A stretch of 64,000 nucleotides of DNA from Frondihabitans sp. PAMC 28766 (lineage in GTDB: Bacteria > Actinomycetota > Actinomycetes > Actinomycetales > Microbacteriaceae): positions 2,480,001-2,544,000 of the forward strand of contig NZ_CP014513.1 in NCBI RefSeq assembly GCF_001577365.1, written 5' to 3'. Made by a program: the position numbers and the translations under genes. The notes below the pieces were generated by a model. The model searched no databases, was not told where the DNA came from, and worked only from the letters and a program-made list of their open reading frames with translations. The stretch's first letter is position 1; each line of letters starts with the position of its first letter. This document shows, in pieces, positions 10,219 through 22,026 of this stretch.

Positions 10219-10908
10219 ATCACGGCTGACAGCTCTGAACTCGCGGGCCGTGTCGACGACGTCTTCGGGCGTATCGCCGACGCGGCCCGTTCGGCGTCCC
10301 GCGACCCCGCCGAGCTCACGACGATCGTGGTGACGAAGTTCCACCCGGCGTCGCTCGTCCGCGAGCTCCACGCTTTGGGGCTCCGCGACGTCGGCGAGAA
10401 CCGCCACCAGGAGGCCCAGGCGAAGGCTCTCGAGACCGCCGACCTCTCCGGGCTCCGCTGGCACTTCGTCGGCCAGCTGCAGTCGAAGAAGGCCCGACAG
10501 GCGCGCGCCTACGCGTCGTCCGTGCACTCGCTCGACCGCGACTCGGTCATCGACGCGCTCGCCTCGGACGACGGCTCGGTGATCGACGGGTTCGTGCAGG
10601 TCAACCTCACCGACGACCCGGCGCGGGGCGGGGTGCGAGAGCAGGATCTCGAGAAGGCGGCTTTGCGCGTGCTCGAGGCCCCCGGCATCGTGCTGCGCGG
10701 TGTGATGGCCGTGGCGCCCCTCGACGAGGAGCCCGGCCGGGCCTTCGCCCGGCTGCGGGGGATGAGCGAACGCGTGATCTCGCTCGACCGTGCGGCGACC
10801 GCCATCTCCGCCGGGATGTCGCACGACTTCGCCGAGGCGATCGCGGAAGGCGCGACACACCTGCGAATCGGAACGGCAATCACGGGAAACCGCCCGGACG
10901 CTCGTTAA
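10219..10908 (+). CDS. YggS/PROSC family PLP-binding protein, with no normal start codon
   Basis: PLP homeostasis protein with an alanine racemase-like barrel, commonly found beside ftsZ/sepF. Homology-like sequence (ELAGRVDDVFGRIADAARS) begins near 10237, but the frame has no ATG, GTG or TTG between the stop at 10174 and GTG 10327. GTG 10327 would leave only MVTK before the PLP lysine and remove the first helix. ATC 10219, just after GAGGG, lies where a start is expected. It is either a rare start or a changed or dropped base; one extra G would give GTG-ATC. From 10219 it is 229 residues, normal for the family. HFVGQLQSKK and the C-terminal RIGTAITG are family features. Confidence 0.85.
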   Translation: MTADSSELAGRVDDVFGRIADAARSASRDPAELTTIVVTKFHPASLVRELHALGLRDVGENRHQEAQAKALETADLSGLRWHFVGQLQSKKARQARAYASSVHSLDRDSVIDALASDDGSVIDGFVQVNLTDDPARGGVREQDLEKAALRVLEAPGIVLRGVMAVAPLDEEPGRAFARLRGMSERVISLDRAATAISAGMSHDFAEAIAEGATHLRIGTAITGNRPDAR

Positions 10909-10953
10909 TCTGGCCGCACACGATTTGTTCGGGACTGCTAGACGGAGGACACC

Positions 10954-11547
10954 ATGGCGAACCCGCTGAAGAAGAGCCTGATCTACCTCGGCCTCGCCGA
11001 CGAAGAGCTCGAGTACGACGACCAGCACGACCGCGCCGCGGCCGACGCGCAGGAGACCGTGCCGCAGCCCGTCGTGCAGCCCGTGCCCCAGCAGGCTCCC
11101 GCGCCGCACGCCTCGTCGTCGCACGCCCCGGCCACCGCCCGCGCCTCGCAGAAGCGCGCACCGGCCTCGCCCGCGCAGGCCGCAGCCGCCCCCACGCCCA
11201 CCCGCGCACCCGTGACGCCTCTGCGTCGCCCCACGTCGACAAAGATTGCGGCCCCCACCGAGATGAACGAAATCCTTACGGTCCACCCGCGCGAGTACAA
11301 GGACGCGCAGTCGATCGCCGCCAGCTTCCGCGACGGGATCCCCGTCATCATCAACCTGTCGCAGATGAGCGAGAGCGACGCGCGCCGCCTGGTCGACTTC
11401 GCCAGCGGTCTGTCGCAGGGGCTCTACGGCAAGATCGAGCGCGTCACCAATAAGGTGTTCCTGCTCTCGCCGTCGCACATCGCAGTGAGCGGGGATCAGG
11501 CTGAGGTAGAGTCCGACATCGAGGCGTCGTTCTTCGCCCAGTCGTGA
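10954..11547 (+). CDS. sepF: SepF, membrane anchor of the Z-ring
   Basis: Peripheral membrane protein that bundles FtsZ and tethers it to the membrane. It has 197 residues from ATG 10954, preceded by GGAGG. The N-terminal [14 protein letters not shown] is an amphipathic membrane-targeting helix. A disordered Pro/Ala/Gln-rich linker spans about residues 25-95. The globular SepF domain begins at [13 protein letters not shown] and includes [16 protein letters not shown]. In actinobacteria lacking FtsA, SepF is the main FtsZ anchor, consistent with the position here. Confidence 0.95.
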   Translation: MANPLKKSLIYLGLADEELEYDDQHDRAAADAQETVPQPVVQPVPQQAPAPHASSSHAPATARASQKRAPASPAQAAAAPTPTRAPVTPLRRPTSTKIAAPTEMNEILTVHPREYKDAQSIAASFRDGIPVIINLSQMSESDARRLVDFASGLSQGLYGKIERVTNKVFLLSPSHIAVSGDQAEVESDIEASFFAQS

Positions 11548-11616
11548 CACCCCTTTCCTGAGTCCTACCCCCGCAGGGCACCCTGCGCCTGAGCCGTGCG
11601 AGTTGATGGCCCACCC

Positions 11617-11919
11617 ATGATCGTCCACCTGATCGCGTCCATCGTCTACGTCGCCCTTCTGATCTTCTTCCTGCTGATGTGGGCGCGGTTCATCTACGAT
11701 CTGACGCGGTCGGTGGCCCGGTCGTATCGGCCCCGCGGGGTGCTCCTCATCCTCGCCGAGGTCACCTACACGGTGACCGACCCGCCCATCAAAGCCCTGC
11801 GGCGTGTCCTCCCGCCCATTCGCCTGGGTTCGGTGGCGCTCGACTTCGGCTGGAGCATCGTGATGCTGATCGTCGTGATCCTGATGAGCGTCGCGTCAAG
11901 CCTCAGCCACTCGTACTGA
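11617..11919 (+). CDS. YggT family membrane protein
   Basis: Small integral membrane protein (100 residues from ATG 11617) of the YggT family, typically found between sepF and divIVA. Two hydrophobic segments flank a basic loop: the first near the N-terminus (YVALLIFFLLMWARF), the second at the C-terminus (SIVMLIVVILMSVASS). The conserved middle reads TDPPIKALRRVLPPIRLG. A longer reading from GTG 11596 adds seven unlikely residues. No strong ribosome site precedes either. The function is not established. Confidence 0.82.
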   Translation: MIVHLIASIVYVALLIFFLLMWARFIYDLTRSVARSYRPRGVLLILAEVTYTVTDPPIKALRRVLPPIRLGSVALDFGWSIVMLIVVILMSVASSLSHSY

Positions 11920-12014
11920 CCGGCTCCCTGCGCGTCGTGATTGACGCCATGCCCTTCGCGACATTCCGCGCGGCACGACCTTCAGCCTTCAGGTCAGGTC
12001 GACTGTTGTCGTTG

Positions 12015-12020
12015 TAGGCT
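12015..12020 (+). promoter_or_regulatory. Putative -10 box for divIVA
   Basis: TAGGCT about 100 nt before the divIVA ATG, in the 200-bp gap after yggT. The same hexamer precedes several other genes in this window. No good -35 is seen. Confidence 0.35.
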
Positions 12021-12119
12021 GTCAACGCACGGTGCTCTGCGTGCGCCCTGCCGTTCACCCGGCGGGCAATCCGGGGCATCACCCAGACCATGATCCAGAA
12101 GATTCACGAGGTGACGGCA

Positions 12120-12959
12120 ATGGCTTTGACGCCTGAAGACGTAGTCAACAAGCGGTTCCAGCCGACCAAGTTCCGTGAGGGGTACGACCAAGACGAGGTC
12201 GACGACTTCCTCGACGAAGTGGTCGTCGAACTCCGCCGACTCGGCCAAGAGAACGAAGACCTGCGGCAGCGCCTCGCGACGAGCGATTCGAAGGCCGAAG
12301 AGATGCAGCGCACCGCTTCGGCTGCGCCCGCGCCGGTCGAGGCACCCGTTGCCGCCACGCCGGCACCCGAGCCCGAGCCGGTCGTCGAACCCGAGCCCGT
12401 CGCTGCCGCGCCCGAGCCGGTCGCCGCGCCCGAGCCCGCCGCCCCGGCTGCTGTCGCCGCGGCGCCGGCCTACGTCGCCCCGTCCGTCGACGAGACCACC
12501 AGCACCAACAACCTCCTGCAGCTCGCTCGCCGCCTGCATGAAGAGCACGTGCGCGAAGGCATCGAGAAGCGCGACGCGCTCATTGCCGAGGGTCACGCCA
12601 CCGCCGCTCGGATCGTCTCCGAGGCCGAGACCGCGCAGAAGGCGCAGGTCGAGCAGTTCGAGAACGAGCACCGCGCCCAGGTCGCCCAGGTCGAGGCCGA
12701 GCAGAAGGCCAAGAACGACGCCTTCGAGGCCGACTTCGCCGCCCGCCAGCAGAAGATCGAGACCGAGCAGCGCGCCCAGGTCGAGCGCCTCGATAACGAG
12801 CGCATCGGCCTCGAGCACCGCATCGACGACCTGCGCACGTTCGAGCGCGACTACCGTTCGAAGCTCAAGTCGTACATCGAGGGCCAACTGCGCGAGTTCG
12901 AGGGCGACGCCTCGTCGACGCCCGAGCCCGTGTCCGCTCAGGGCTTTGGCAGCAACTAG
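12120..12959 (+). CDS. divIVA: DivIVA/Wag31 polar growth coiled-coil protein
   Basis: Cytoskeletal protein that binds curved membrane at poles and septum and directs polar cell-wall synthesis in actinobacteria. ATG 12120 is chosen over ATG 12090 because GAGGTGA (12108-12114) lies 5 nt upstream and MALTPEDVVNKRF is the conserved start. It has 279 residues. The N-terminal lipid-binding domain contains KFREGYDQDEVDDFLDEVV. A Pro/Ala/Glu-rich linker (about residues 70-135) follows, and then a long Gln/Glu/Ala/Arg-rich coiled coil (about 140-260). Confidence 0.94.
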   Translation: MALTPEDVVNKRFQPTKFREGYDQDEVDDFLDEVVVELRRLGQENEDLRQRLATSDSKAEEMQRTASAAPAPVEAPVAATPAPEPEPVVEPEPVAAAPEPVAAPEPAAPAAVAAAPAYVAPSVDETTSTNNLLQLARRLHEEHVREGIEKRDALIAEGHATAARIVSEAETAQKAQVEQFENEHRAQVAQVEAEQKAKNDAFEADFAARQQKIETEQRAQVERLDNERIGLEHRIDDLRTFERDYRSKLKSYIEGQLREFEGDASSTPEPVSAQGFGSN

Positions 12960-13650
12960 CTCGTCCCCTCGGTCGAGCACCTCCGCAGCCCCGAAGGCCA
13001 GTGTCCGCGTTCTGCTGACACTGGCCTTCGTCGCTGTCGTCGTCTATCTGCTCGACCAGGGCACGAAGCACCTCATCGTCTCGAGCATGACGGTGGGCCA
13101 AGACAGATCGCTGTTCGGTGGTCTTCTGCACCTGCACTTCGTCAAGAACCCGGGCGCCGCTTTCTCGTTCGCCACGGGCCAGACCTGGATCTTCTCGCTC
13201 GTCGCCGCAGCTGTCGTCGCGGCCATCGTCGTGCTGATCCGCCGCATCCAGTCGACCCGCTGGGCCCTCATGCTCGGCATGCTGCTCGGCGGCACCTGTG
13301 GCAACCTCACCGACCGCCTCTTGCGCGAGCCGGGGTTCGGTGTCGGCCACGTCGTCGACTTCATCTACCTCCCCTGGATCCTGCCGGCCATCTTCAACAT
13401 CGCCGACACGTTCATCGTCTCGAGCATGGGCCTGCTGCTGCTGCTCACTCTGCTCGGGGTCGGGCTCGACGGGCGCCGCGCGTCCAAGCGACCGACGACG
13501 GCCGACGCCGACGGCGCCGTGGCGCAGGCGCAGGCCGCCGAAGACCGGGCCCTCGAAGTCGAAGCGATCGAGGCCGATCTCGCGGACGACCGCGCTGTCT
13601 CGCAGCCGACGGAGCCCGCCGCCGACCGGCCAACCGAGTCGCCCTCGTGA
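12946..13650 (+). CDS. lspA: Signal peptidase II (prolipoprotein signal peptidase)
   Basis: Membrane aspartyl protease that cleaves lipoprotein signal peptides after lipidation. Four membrane segments are visible from [21 protein letters not shown] onward. The two catalytic Asp motifs are [11 protein letters not shown] and FNIADTFIV. An acidic Ala/Glu/Asp-rich tail of about 65 residues extends the C-terminus beyond the core. The start is uncertain: no ATG or GTG exists in frame after divIVA, and TTG 12946 (overlapping the divIVA end by 14 bases, weak ribosome site) is the only reasonable candidate, giving 234 residues. The 3' end overlaps the next gene as GTGA. Confidence 0.88.
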   Translation: MAATSSSPRSSTSAAPKASVRVLLTLAFVAVVVYLLDQGTKHLIVSSMTVGQDRSLFGGLLHLHFVKNPGAAFSFATGQTWIFSLVAAAVVAAIVVLIRRIQSTRWALMLGMLLGGTCGNLTDRLLREPGFGVGHVVDFIYLPWILPAIFNIADTFIVSSMGLLLLLTLLGVGLDGRRASKRPTTADADGAVAQAQAAEDRALEVEAIEADLADDRAVSQPTEPAADRPTESPS

Positions 13651-14570
13651 GCGAGACCAGGTCGCTGCCCGTCCCCGACGGGCTGGCCGGCGAACGCGTC
13701 GACGCCGCCCTCGCCAAACTGCTCGGGTTCAGTCGCACCTTCGCCGCCGAAGTGGCGTCGTCAGGCGGTGTGACCGTCGACCAGAAGGCCGTCGGCAAAT
13801 CGGATCGCCTGGATGCCGGATCCTGGCTCGAGGTCACCTGGGAGCCCAAGCAGGGGCCGACCGTCGTGGCGGTCGACGTGCCGGGCATGGGCATCGTCTA
13901 CGACGACGACGACCTCGTGGTCGTCGACAAGCCCGTCGGTGTCGCCGCGCACCCGTCGGTGGGCTGGACGGGCCCCACCGTGCTCGGAGGACTCGCCGCC
14001 GCGGGCTTCACCATCGCCACCAGCGGCGCCGCCGAGCGCGCCGGCATCGTGCACCGGCTCGACGTCGGCACGTCGGGCCTCATGGTCGTCGCCAAGAGCG
14101 AGCGCGCCTACACGATCCTCAAGCAGGCCTTCCGCGAGCGGACGGTCGAGAAGATCTACAACGCCGTCGTGCAGGGCCACCCCGATCCGCTCGTCGGCAC
14201 GATCGACGCACCCCTCGGCCGACACCCCTCGTCGTCGTGGAAGTTCGCCGTCGTGGTCGACGGGAAGCCCTCGGTGACGCACTACGAGACCGTCGAGGCG
14301 TTCCGTGCCGCGTCTCTGCTCGAGGTGCACCTCGAGACCGGCCGCACCCATCAGATCCGGGTGCACATGGCCGCGCAGCGGCACCCCTGCGTCGGCGACA
14401 CGCTGTACGGCGCCGACCCGACGCTGTCGGCGCGTCTCGGCCTCACGAGGCAGTGGCTGCACGCCGTCCAGCTCGGCTTCGACCACCCGGCGACGGGAGA
14501 GTGGGTGTCGTTCCGCTCGGAGTATCCCGCAGACCTTCAACTCGCACTTGAAGTGCTTCGGGCCGCCTGA
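13647..14570 (+). CDS. rluD: RluA/RluD-type 23S rRNA pseudouridine synthase
   Basis: Isomerises uridines to pseudouridine in RNA, probably 23S rRNA. It has 307 residues from GTG 13647, coupled to lspA. An S4-like RNA-binding domain occupies about residues 10-75 ([16 protein letters not shown]). The catalytic domain follows, with [16 protein letters not shown] (the Asp of HRLD is the nucleophile) and the C-terminal [13 protein letters not shown]. The lspA-rluD pair is common in bacteria. The precise target among RluA/C/D subclasses cannot be fixed from sequence. Confidence 0.92.
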   Translation: MSETRSLPVPDGLAGERVDAALAKLLGFSRTFAAEVASSGGVTVDQKAVGKSDRLDAGSWLEVTWEPKQGPTVVAVDVPGMGIVYDDDDLVVVDKPVGVAAHPSVGWTGPTVLGGLAAAGFTIATSGAAERAGIVHRLDVGTSGLMVVAKSERAYTILKQAFRERTVEKIYNAVVQGHPDPLVGTIDAPLGRHPSSSWKFAVVVDGKPSVTHYETVEAFRAASLLEVHLETGRTHQIRVHMAAQRHPCVGDTLYGADPTLSARLGLTRQWLHAVQLGFDHPATGEWVSFRSEYPADLQLALEVLRAA

Positions 14571-14667
14571 CCCGACCGACCCGCGCGACACGCCGAGCCG
14601 TGTCGGCGGTCGCCGTTAGTCTCTAAGAAGTCCACTACTCGAGCGGTCGATTTTCACAGGAGAGCCG

Positions 14668-18183
<3,516 letters not shown>

Positions 18184-18339
18184 CGTCTGCTCTGATGCGA
18201 TCCGGGGCCACTGCCAGTGACGGGCGGCCGCGGCCAGCGCTCGCGTCTGCGTGAAATCGCCACGTTCGTCGCTCGCGGAGCCCAGGGGCGACCGTGGTCG
18301 CGATGTCGCGGCCGGGATCGCATCGCGGCACGGTGTCAA

Positions 18340-18387
18340 ATGGCCTGTCCGACCGCGCGGCGAGCTCTGATCCGTCGGACGGGCCAT
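18340..18387. repeat. Long inverted repeat between dnaE and hisD
   Basis: ATGGCCTGTCCGAC (18340-18353) and GTCGGACGGGCCAT (18374-18387) are inverted copies with one mismatch that is G-U compatible in RNA, separated by 20 nt. The 285-bp gap (18184-18468) holds no convincing gene. The structure could be a dnaE terminator without a T-run, a leader element or an operator for hisD. Confidence 0.5.
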
Positions 18388-18453
18388 CTCGCGGCGGTAG
18401 TGAGGGCTGCGGGCGTGAGTCAGCCGGCCAGAGTCAGGCCGGAGGGCGGCCGG

Positions 18454-18459
18454 TAGGCT
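18454..18459 (+). promoter_or_regulatory. Putative -10 box for hisD
   Basis: TAGGCT 9 nt before ATG 18469, with no ribosome site between. This suggests a leaderless hisD transcript. Confidence 0.4.
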
Positions 18460-18468
18460 GGGTGGGCC

Positions 18469-19779
18469 ATGATGACGCTCACAGACCTCCGCGGTCAGAC
18501 CCTCAGTTCGGCGCAGCTGCTTGCGATCGTGCCCCGCGCCACGGGCAACGTGAACGACGCGACCGCGGCCGCCGCGACTCTGATCGACGACGTGCGCCAG
18601 CACGGGTCCGCTGCCCTGCTCGAACAGGCCGAGCGCTTCGACCGCGTGCGCCCCGCCGCCCTTCGTGTACCGGCCGCGGCCATCGCCGATGCCGTCGCCG
18701 GGCTCGACCCTCTCGTCCGCGCCGCGCTCACCGAGTCGATCGCCCGCGTGACCGAGTCGAGCCGCGCGCAAGTGCCCGAGTCGAAGACCACTCACCCCGC
18801 AGCCGGCGCCACCATCGTGCAGCGGTGGCAGCCCGTCGCCCGCGCCGGCCTCTACGTACCCGGCGGCAAGGCCGTCTACCCGTCGAGCGTCGTGATGAAC
18901 GTCGTCCCCGCCCAGGTCGCCGGCGTCAAGTCGATCGCTCTCGCGTCTCCAGCGCAGGCCGAGTTCGGCGGGTCGGTGCACCCGGCGATCCTCGGCGCGG
19001 CCGGCCTGCTCGGTATCGACGAGGTCTACGCCATGGGCGGTGCCGGGGCGATCGGCGCGCTCGCCTACGGTGTCGACGACCTCGGGCTCGAGCCCGTCCA
19101 GGTGATCACCGGCCCGGGCAACAACTTCGTCGCGGCCGCGAAGCGCCTCGTCCGGGGCCGAGTCGGGATCGACGCGGAGGCCGGGGCGACCGAGATCCTG
19201 GTCATCGCCGATGCATCGGCCGATGCCACGCTCATCGCCGTCGATCTCATCAGCCAGGCCGAACACGACGAGCAGGCTTCTTCCCTGCTGGTCACCGACT
19301 CGGCCGCCCTGGCCGAGCGCGTCGACGCCGAGGTCGCCCGGCTGACCCCGCGCACCCGGAGTGCCGAGCGCGTGACGACTGCGCTGACCGGGCCGCAGTC
19401 GGCCCTCGTGCTGGTCGACGACCTGGCGACTGCCGCAACCTTCAGCAATGCCTACGGGCCCGAGCACCTCGAGATCCAGACGGCCGACGATGAGGCCGTC
19501 CTCGCGCTGATCCTGAATGCCGGCGCGATCTTCGTCGGGCCGAGCACGCCGGTGAGCCTCGGCGACTACCTCGCCGGGTCGAACCACGTGCTGCCGACAG
19601 GCGGGCAGGCCCGGTTCTCGTCGGGGCTGGGCGCCTACACCTTCCTGCGCCCGCAGCAGATCGTCCGCTACACGGCCGAGCCGCTGGCCGAGGTGGCCGA
19701 ACGCCTCGTCGCCCTGTCGCAGGCCGAGCTCTTGCCGGCGCACGGCGAGGCCGTCTCGGCGCGCCTCGAACGACCCTGA
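18469..19779 (+). CDS. hisD: Histidinol dehydrogenase
   Basis: Zinc- and NAD-dependent enzyme that oxidises L-histidinol to histidine in two steps, the end of histidine biosynthesis. It has 436 residues from ATG 18469; ATG 18472 is equally possible. Family segments seen: ARAGLYVPGGKAVYPSSV, the ITGPGNNFVAAAKR signature, GIDAEAGATEIL, the zinc/active-site region SQAEHDEQASSLL, and YGPEHLEIQT. It is not followed by other his genes in this window, so it may be separately transcribed or head an operon with nrdR. Confidence 0.95.
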   Translation: MMTLTDLRGQTLSSAQLLAIVPRATGNVNDATAAAATLIDDVRQHGSAALLEQAERFDRVRPAALRVPAAAIADAVAGLDPLVRAALTESIARVTESSRAQVPESKTTHPAAGATIVQRWQPVARAGLYVPGGKAVYPSSVVMNVVPAQVAGVKSIALASPAQAEFGGSVHPAILGAAGLLGIDEVYAMGGAGAIGALAYGVDDLGLEPVQVITGPGNNFVAAAKRLVRGRVGIDAEAGATEILVIADASADATLIAVDLISQAEHDEQASSLLVTDSAALAERVDAEVARLTPRTRSAERVTTALTGPQSALVLVDDLATAATFSNAYGPEHLEIQTADDEAVLALILNAGAIFVGPSTPVSLGDYLAGSNHVLPTGGQARFSSGLGAYTFLRPQQIVRYTAEPLAEVAERLVALSQAELLPAHGEAVSARLERP

Positions 19780-19819
19780 CTCGCGGCCCCGTGGCATCCT
19801 GGGGCCCGACTCCTCGCGG

Positions 19820-19825
19820 TAACCT
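19820..19825 (+). promoter_or_regulatory. Putative -10 box for nrdR
   Basis: TAACCT 9 nt before the nrdR ATG, without an intervening ribosome site. Confidence 0.3.
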
Positions 19826-19834
19826 TGGTGCACG

Positions 19835-20320
19835 ATGTTCTGCCCCTTCTGCCGTCACCCCGATTCCCGCGTAGTCGACTCCCGCACCAGCGACGACGGC
19901 ACCTCGATCCGCCGCCGGAGGCAGTGCCCGAACTGCGGTCGCCGCTTCTCGACGACCGAGACCGCGAGCCTCGCGGTGATCAAGCGCAACGGCGTGCTCG
20001 AGCCCTTCAGCCGCGAGAAGATCATCTCGGGCGTGCGCAAGGCGTGCCAGGGCCGACCGGTCACCGACGGCGACCTGGCGGTGCTGGCGCAGAAGGTCGA
20101 GGAGGCCGTCCGGGCCAGCGGCGCGTCTCAGATCGATGCGAACGAGGTGGGGCTCGCGATCCTGCCGCCCCTCCGTGAGCTCGACGAGGTGGCCTACCTG
20201 CGATTCGCGAGCGTCTATCAGGCGTTCGAGTCGCTCGACGACTTCGAAGACTCGATCCGCCAGCTGCGTGCCGAGCACGCCGGCAAACCTGCGCGCGAGG
20301 CGTCGGCGGCCGCCGAATGA
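19835..20320 (+). CDS. nrdR: NrdR, ribonucleotide reductase repressor
   Basis: ATP/dATP-sensing repressor of ribonucleotide reductase genes. It has 161 residues. The N-terminal zinc ribbon has two CxxC pairs ([17 protein letters not shown] and [12 protein letters not shown]). It is followed by an ATP-cone domain beginning [16 protein letters not shown]. Typical NrdR proteins are about 150-160 residues. The ATGA overlap with pyrD ties the two genes into one transcript. Confidence 0.95.
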   Translation: MFCPFCRHPDSRVVDSRTSDDGTSIRRRRQCPNCGRRFSTTETASLAVIKRNGVLEPFSREKIISGVRKACQGRPVTDGDLAVLAQKVEEAVRASGASQIDANEVGLAILPPLRELDEVAYLRFASVYQAFESLDDFEDSIRQLRAEHAGKPAREASAAAE

Positions 20321-21381
20321 CCTCCGAGCCCGGCGTCGGCGACAAGGGCCTCTACCACTTCATCTTCGCGAAGTTCTTCGTGCGCACGGACCCCGAGTGG
20401 GCGCATCACTTCGCGTTCTCATTCATCCGCGCCGTCCCGCGGTTGCACCTCGGCGGCATCGTGCGGCGCTTCACCAAGCCGCACCGGTCGCTGCGCGTCG
20501 ACACGTTGGGTCTCACCTTCCCGTCGCCCTTCGGCGTGGCGGCAGGATTCGACAAAGACGCCCGCGGGATCGCCGGCCTCGGTGTGCTCGGCTTCGGGCA
20601 CGTCGAGGTGGGCACCATCACGGCGAAACCCCAGCCCGGCAACGACCGCCCGCGCCTGTTCCGCCTGGCGGCCGATCACGCGGTGGTGAACCGCATGGGA
20701 TTCAACAACGGGGGCGCCGTCAAAGCGGCCGGCGAGGTCGGGCGAGCGCGTCACATTCGTCACCGTCCCGTGATCGGCGTCAACATCGGCAAGAGCCGCG
20801 TCGTCGACGTCGACGACGCGGTCGACGACTACCTGATCTCGACTCGGCTGCTGGCCCCGCTCGCCGACTATCTCGCCGTCAACGTGTCGTCGCCCAACAC
20901 TCCGGGCCTTCGCGGCCTTCAGGAGATCGACAAGCTGGCACCCCTCCTGACCGCGGTGCGCGACGCCGCAGGCCGCACGCCGGTGCTCGTCAAGATCGCG
21001 CCGGATCTCGACGACGACGCGATCCGCCGCGTGACCGACCTGGTCGTCGAGCTCGGCCTGGCGGGCATCATCGCCACGAACACCACGCTCTCTCGGGCGG
21101 GCCTCGCCTCGTCGAAGCGCGACGTCGAGACGGCCGGCGCCGGGGGGCTCTCCGGGGCGCCGTTGGCGCCGCGATCGCTCGACGTGCTGCGCATCATCCG
21201 CGACTCGGCGCCGGCCGGGCTGTGCGTGATCTCGGTCGGGGGAGTGTTCACCGCGGCCGACGTGCACGAGCGCCTCGAAGCCGGGGCCACACTGGTGCAG
21301 GGTTACACGGGATTCCTGTATCTCGGGCCGCTGTGGGCCCGCGCGATCAACCGCGGCCTGCTCGCCCTGCGTCGCGGCTGA
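20317..21381 (+). CDS. pyrD: Dihydroorotate dehydrogenase (quinone), class 2
   Basis: Membrane-associated flavoprotein that oxidises dihydroorotate to orotate with a quinone acceptor, in pyrimidine synthesis. It has 354 residues. The N-terminal extension typical of class 2 enzymes ([15 protein letters not shown]) precedes the barrel. [10 protein letters not shown], the active-site [14 protein letters not shown] (catalytic Ser), [10 protein letters not shown] and a C-terminal phosphate-binding [17 protein letters not shown] are present. Because oxidation is quinone-linked, it feeds the respiratory chain encoded further along the window. Confidence 0.95.
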   Translation: MTSEPGVGDKGLYHFIFAKFFVRTDPEWAHHFAFSFIRAVPRLHLGGIVRRFTKPHRSLRVDTLGLTFPSPFGVAAGFDKDARGIAGLGVLGFGHVEVGTITAKPQPGNDRPRLFRLAADHAVVNRMGFNNGGAVKAAGEVGRARHIRHRPVIGVNIGKSRVVDVDDAVDDYLISTRLLAPLADYLAVNVSSPNTPGLRGLQEIDKLAPLLTAVRDAAGRTPVLVKIAPDLDDDAIRRVTDLVVELGLAGIIATNTTLSRAGLASSKRDVETAGAGGLSGAPLAPRSLDVLRIIRDSAPAGLCVISVGGVFTAADVHERLEAGATLVQGYTGFLYLGPLWARAINRGLLALRRG

Positions 21382-21411
21382 GCAGAACCGTCACCACGAC
21401 CAGTTGACGCG

Positions 21412-22026
21412 CTACAGAGCGGGGTGCTGCCCGCGCTTCACCTGCGGCTTGGGCTGACGCATGACGCGCAGCTGGCAGGCACGCATGCCGACGTACAGCC
21501 GCAGACCGCGCTCGACGTTGTCAGCCCCGAACTTCTCGGCGAGCTTCTTGTTGATGCGCTGCCCGGCGAGCAGGCAGTCGACGATCGCAATGACGAGGTA
21601 GGCCCAGATGATGTAGGTCGAGTAGCGCGAGACCGCGGGCACCGCCGTCAGGATGAGGATGAGCACCATCATCGGGATCAGCAGCTCGCCGACGCTGTAC
21701 CGCGCGTCGACGTAGTCGCGCACGAAGCGGCGCTGCGGCCCCTTGTCGCGGGCCGGCATGAACTTCTCTTCGCCGTTCGCCATTCCGATGCGGGCGCGGT
21801 TGCGCTGCTCGGCGACGCGGTCACGCTGGGCCTTCTGCGCTTCCTTGCCCGTCGCGACCAGCGGCCGGAGGTTCGCCTTCTCGCGCTCACGCCTGCTCGG
21901 CGTCGGGCGGCCCTTGCCGACGACCTGGGAGCCCGAGTCGTCGGTCGAGTTGTCGGGGAGATGATGGGTGCCTTGGCCACGAGGAGATCCTTGGTGTGAG
22001 TCGGAGTACCTAAGATTACCTGTCAT
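21412..22026 (-). CDS. DUF3043 family membrane protein, 5' end uncertain
   Basis: Actinobacterial membrane protein of unknown function. The conserved part GKGRPTPSRREREKANLRPLV, a basic stretch, two membrane segments (LLIPMMVLILILTAVPA; YIIWAYLVIAIVDCLL) and a basic tail fit DUF3043. ATG at 22026 gives 204 residues and overlaps the start of the opposite M20 gene. However, GTG at 21978, in another frame, is preceded by AAGGA and encodes MAK, as I recall for family members. One extra base just after it would join it to the conserved frame. So the true start may be GTG with a base lost near 21970. Confidence 0.75.
   Translation of the reverse strand: MTGNLRYSDSHQGSPRGQGTHHLPDNSTDDSGSQVVGKGRPTPSRREREKANLRPLVATGKEAQKAQRDRVAEQRNRARIGMANGEEKFMPARDKGPQRRFVRDYVDARYSVGELLIPMMVLILILTAVPAVSRYSTYIIWAYLVIAIVDCLLAGQRINKKLAEKFGADNVERGLRLYVGMRACQLRVMRQPKPQVKRGQHPAL
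22011..22016 (+). promoter_or_regulatory. Putative -10 box for the M20 peptidase gene
   Basis: TAAGAT 8 nt before ATG 22025, with TTGGTG (21991) as a poorly spaced -35. There is no ribosome site, so the mRNA is probably leaderless. Confidence 0.35.
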
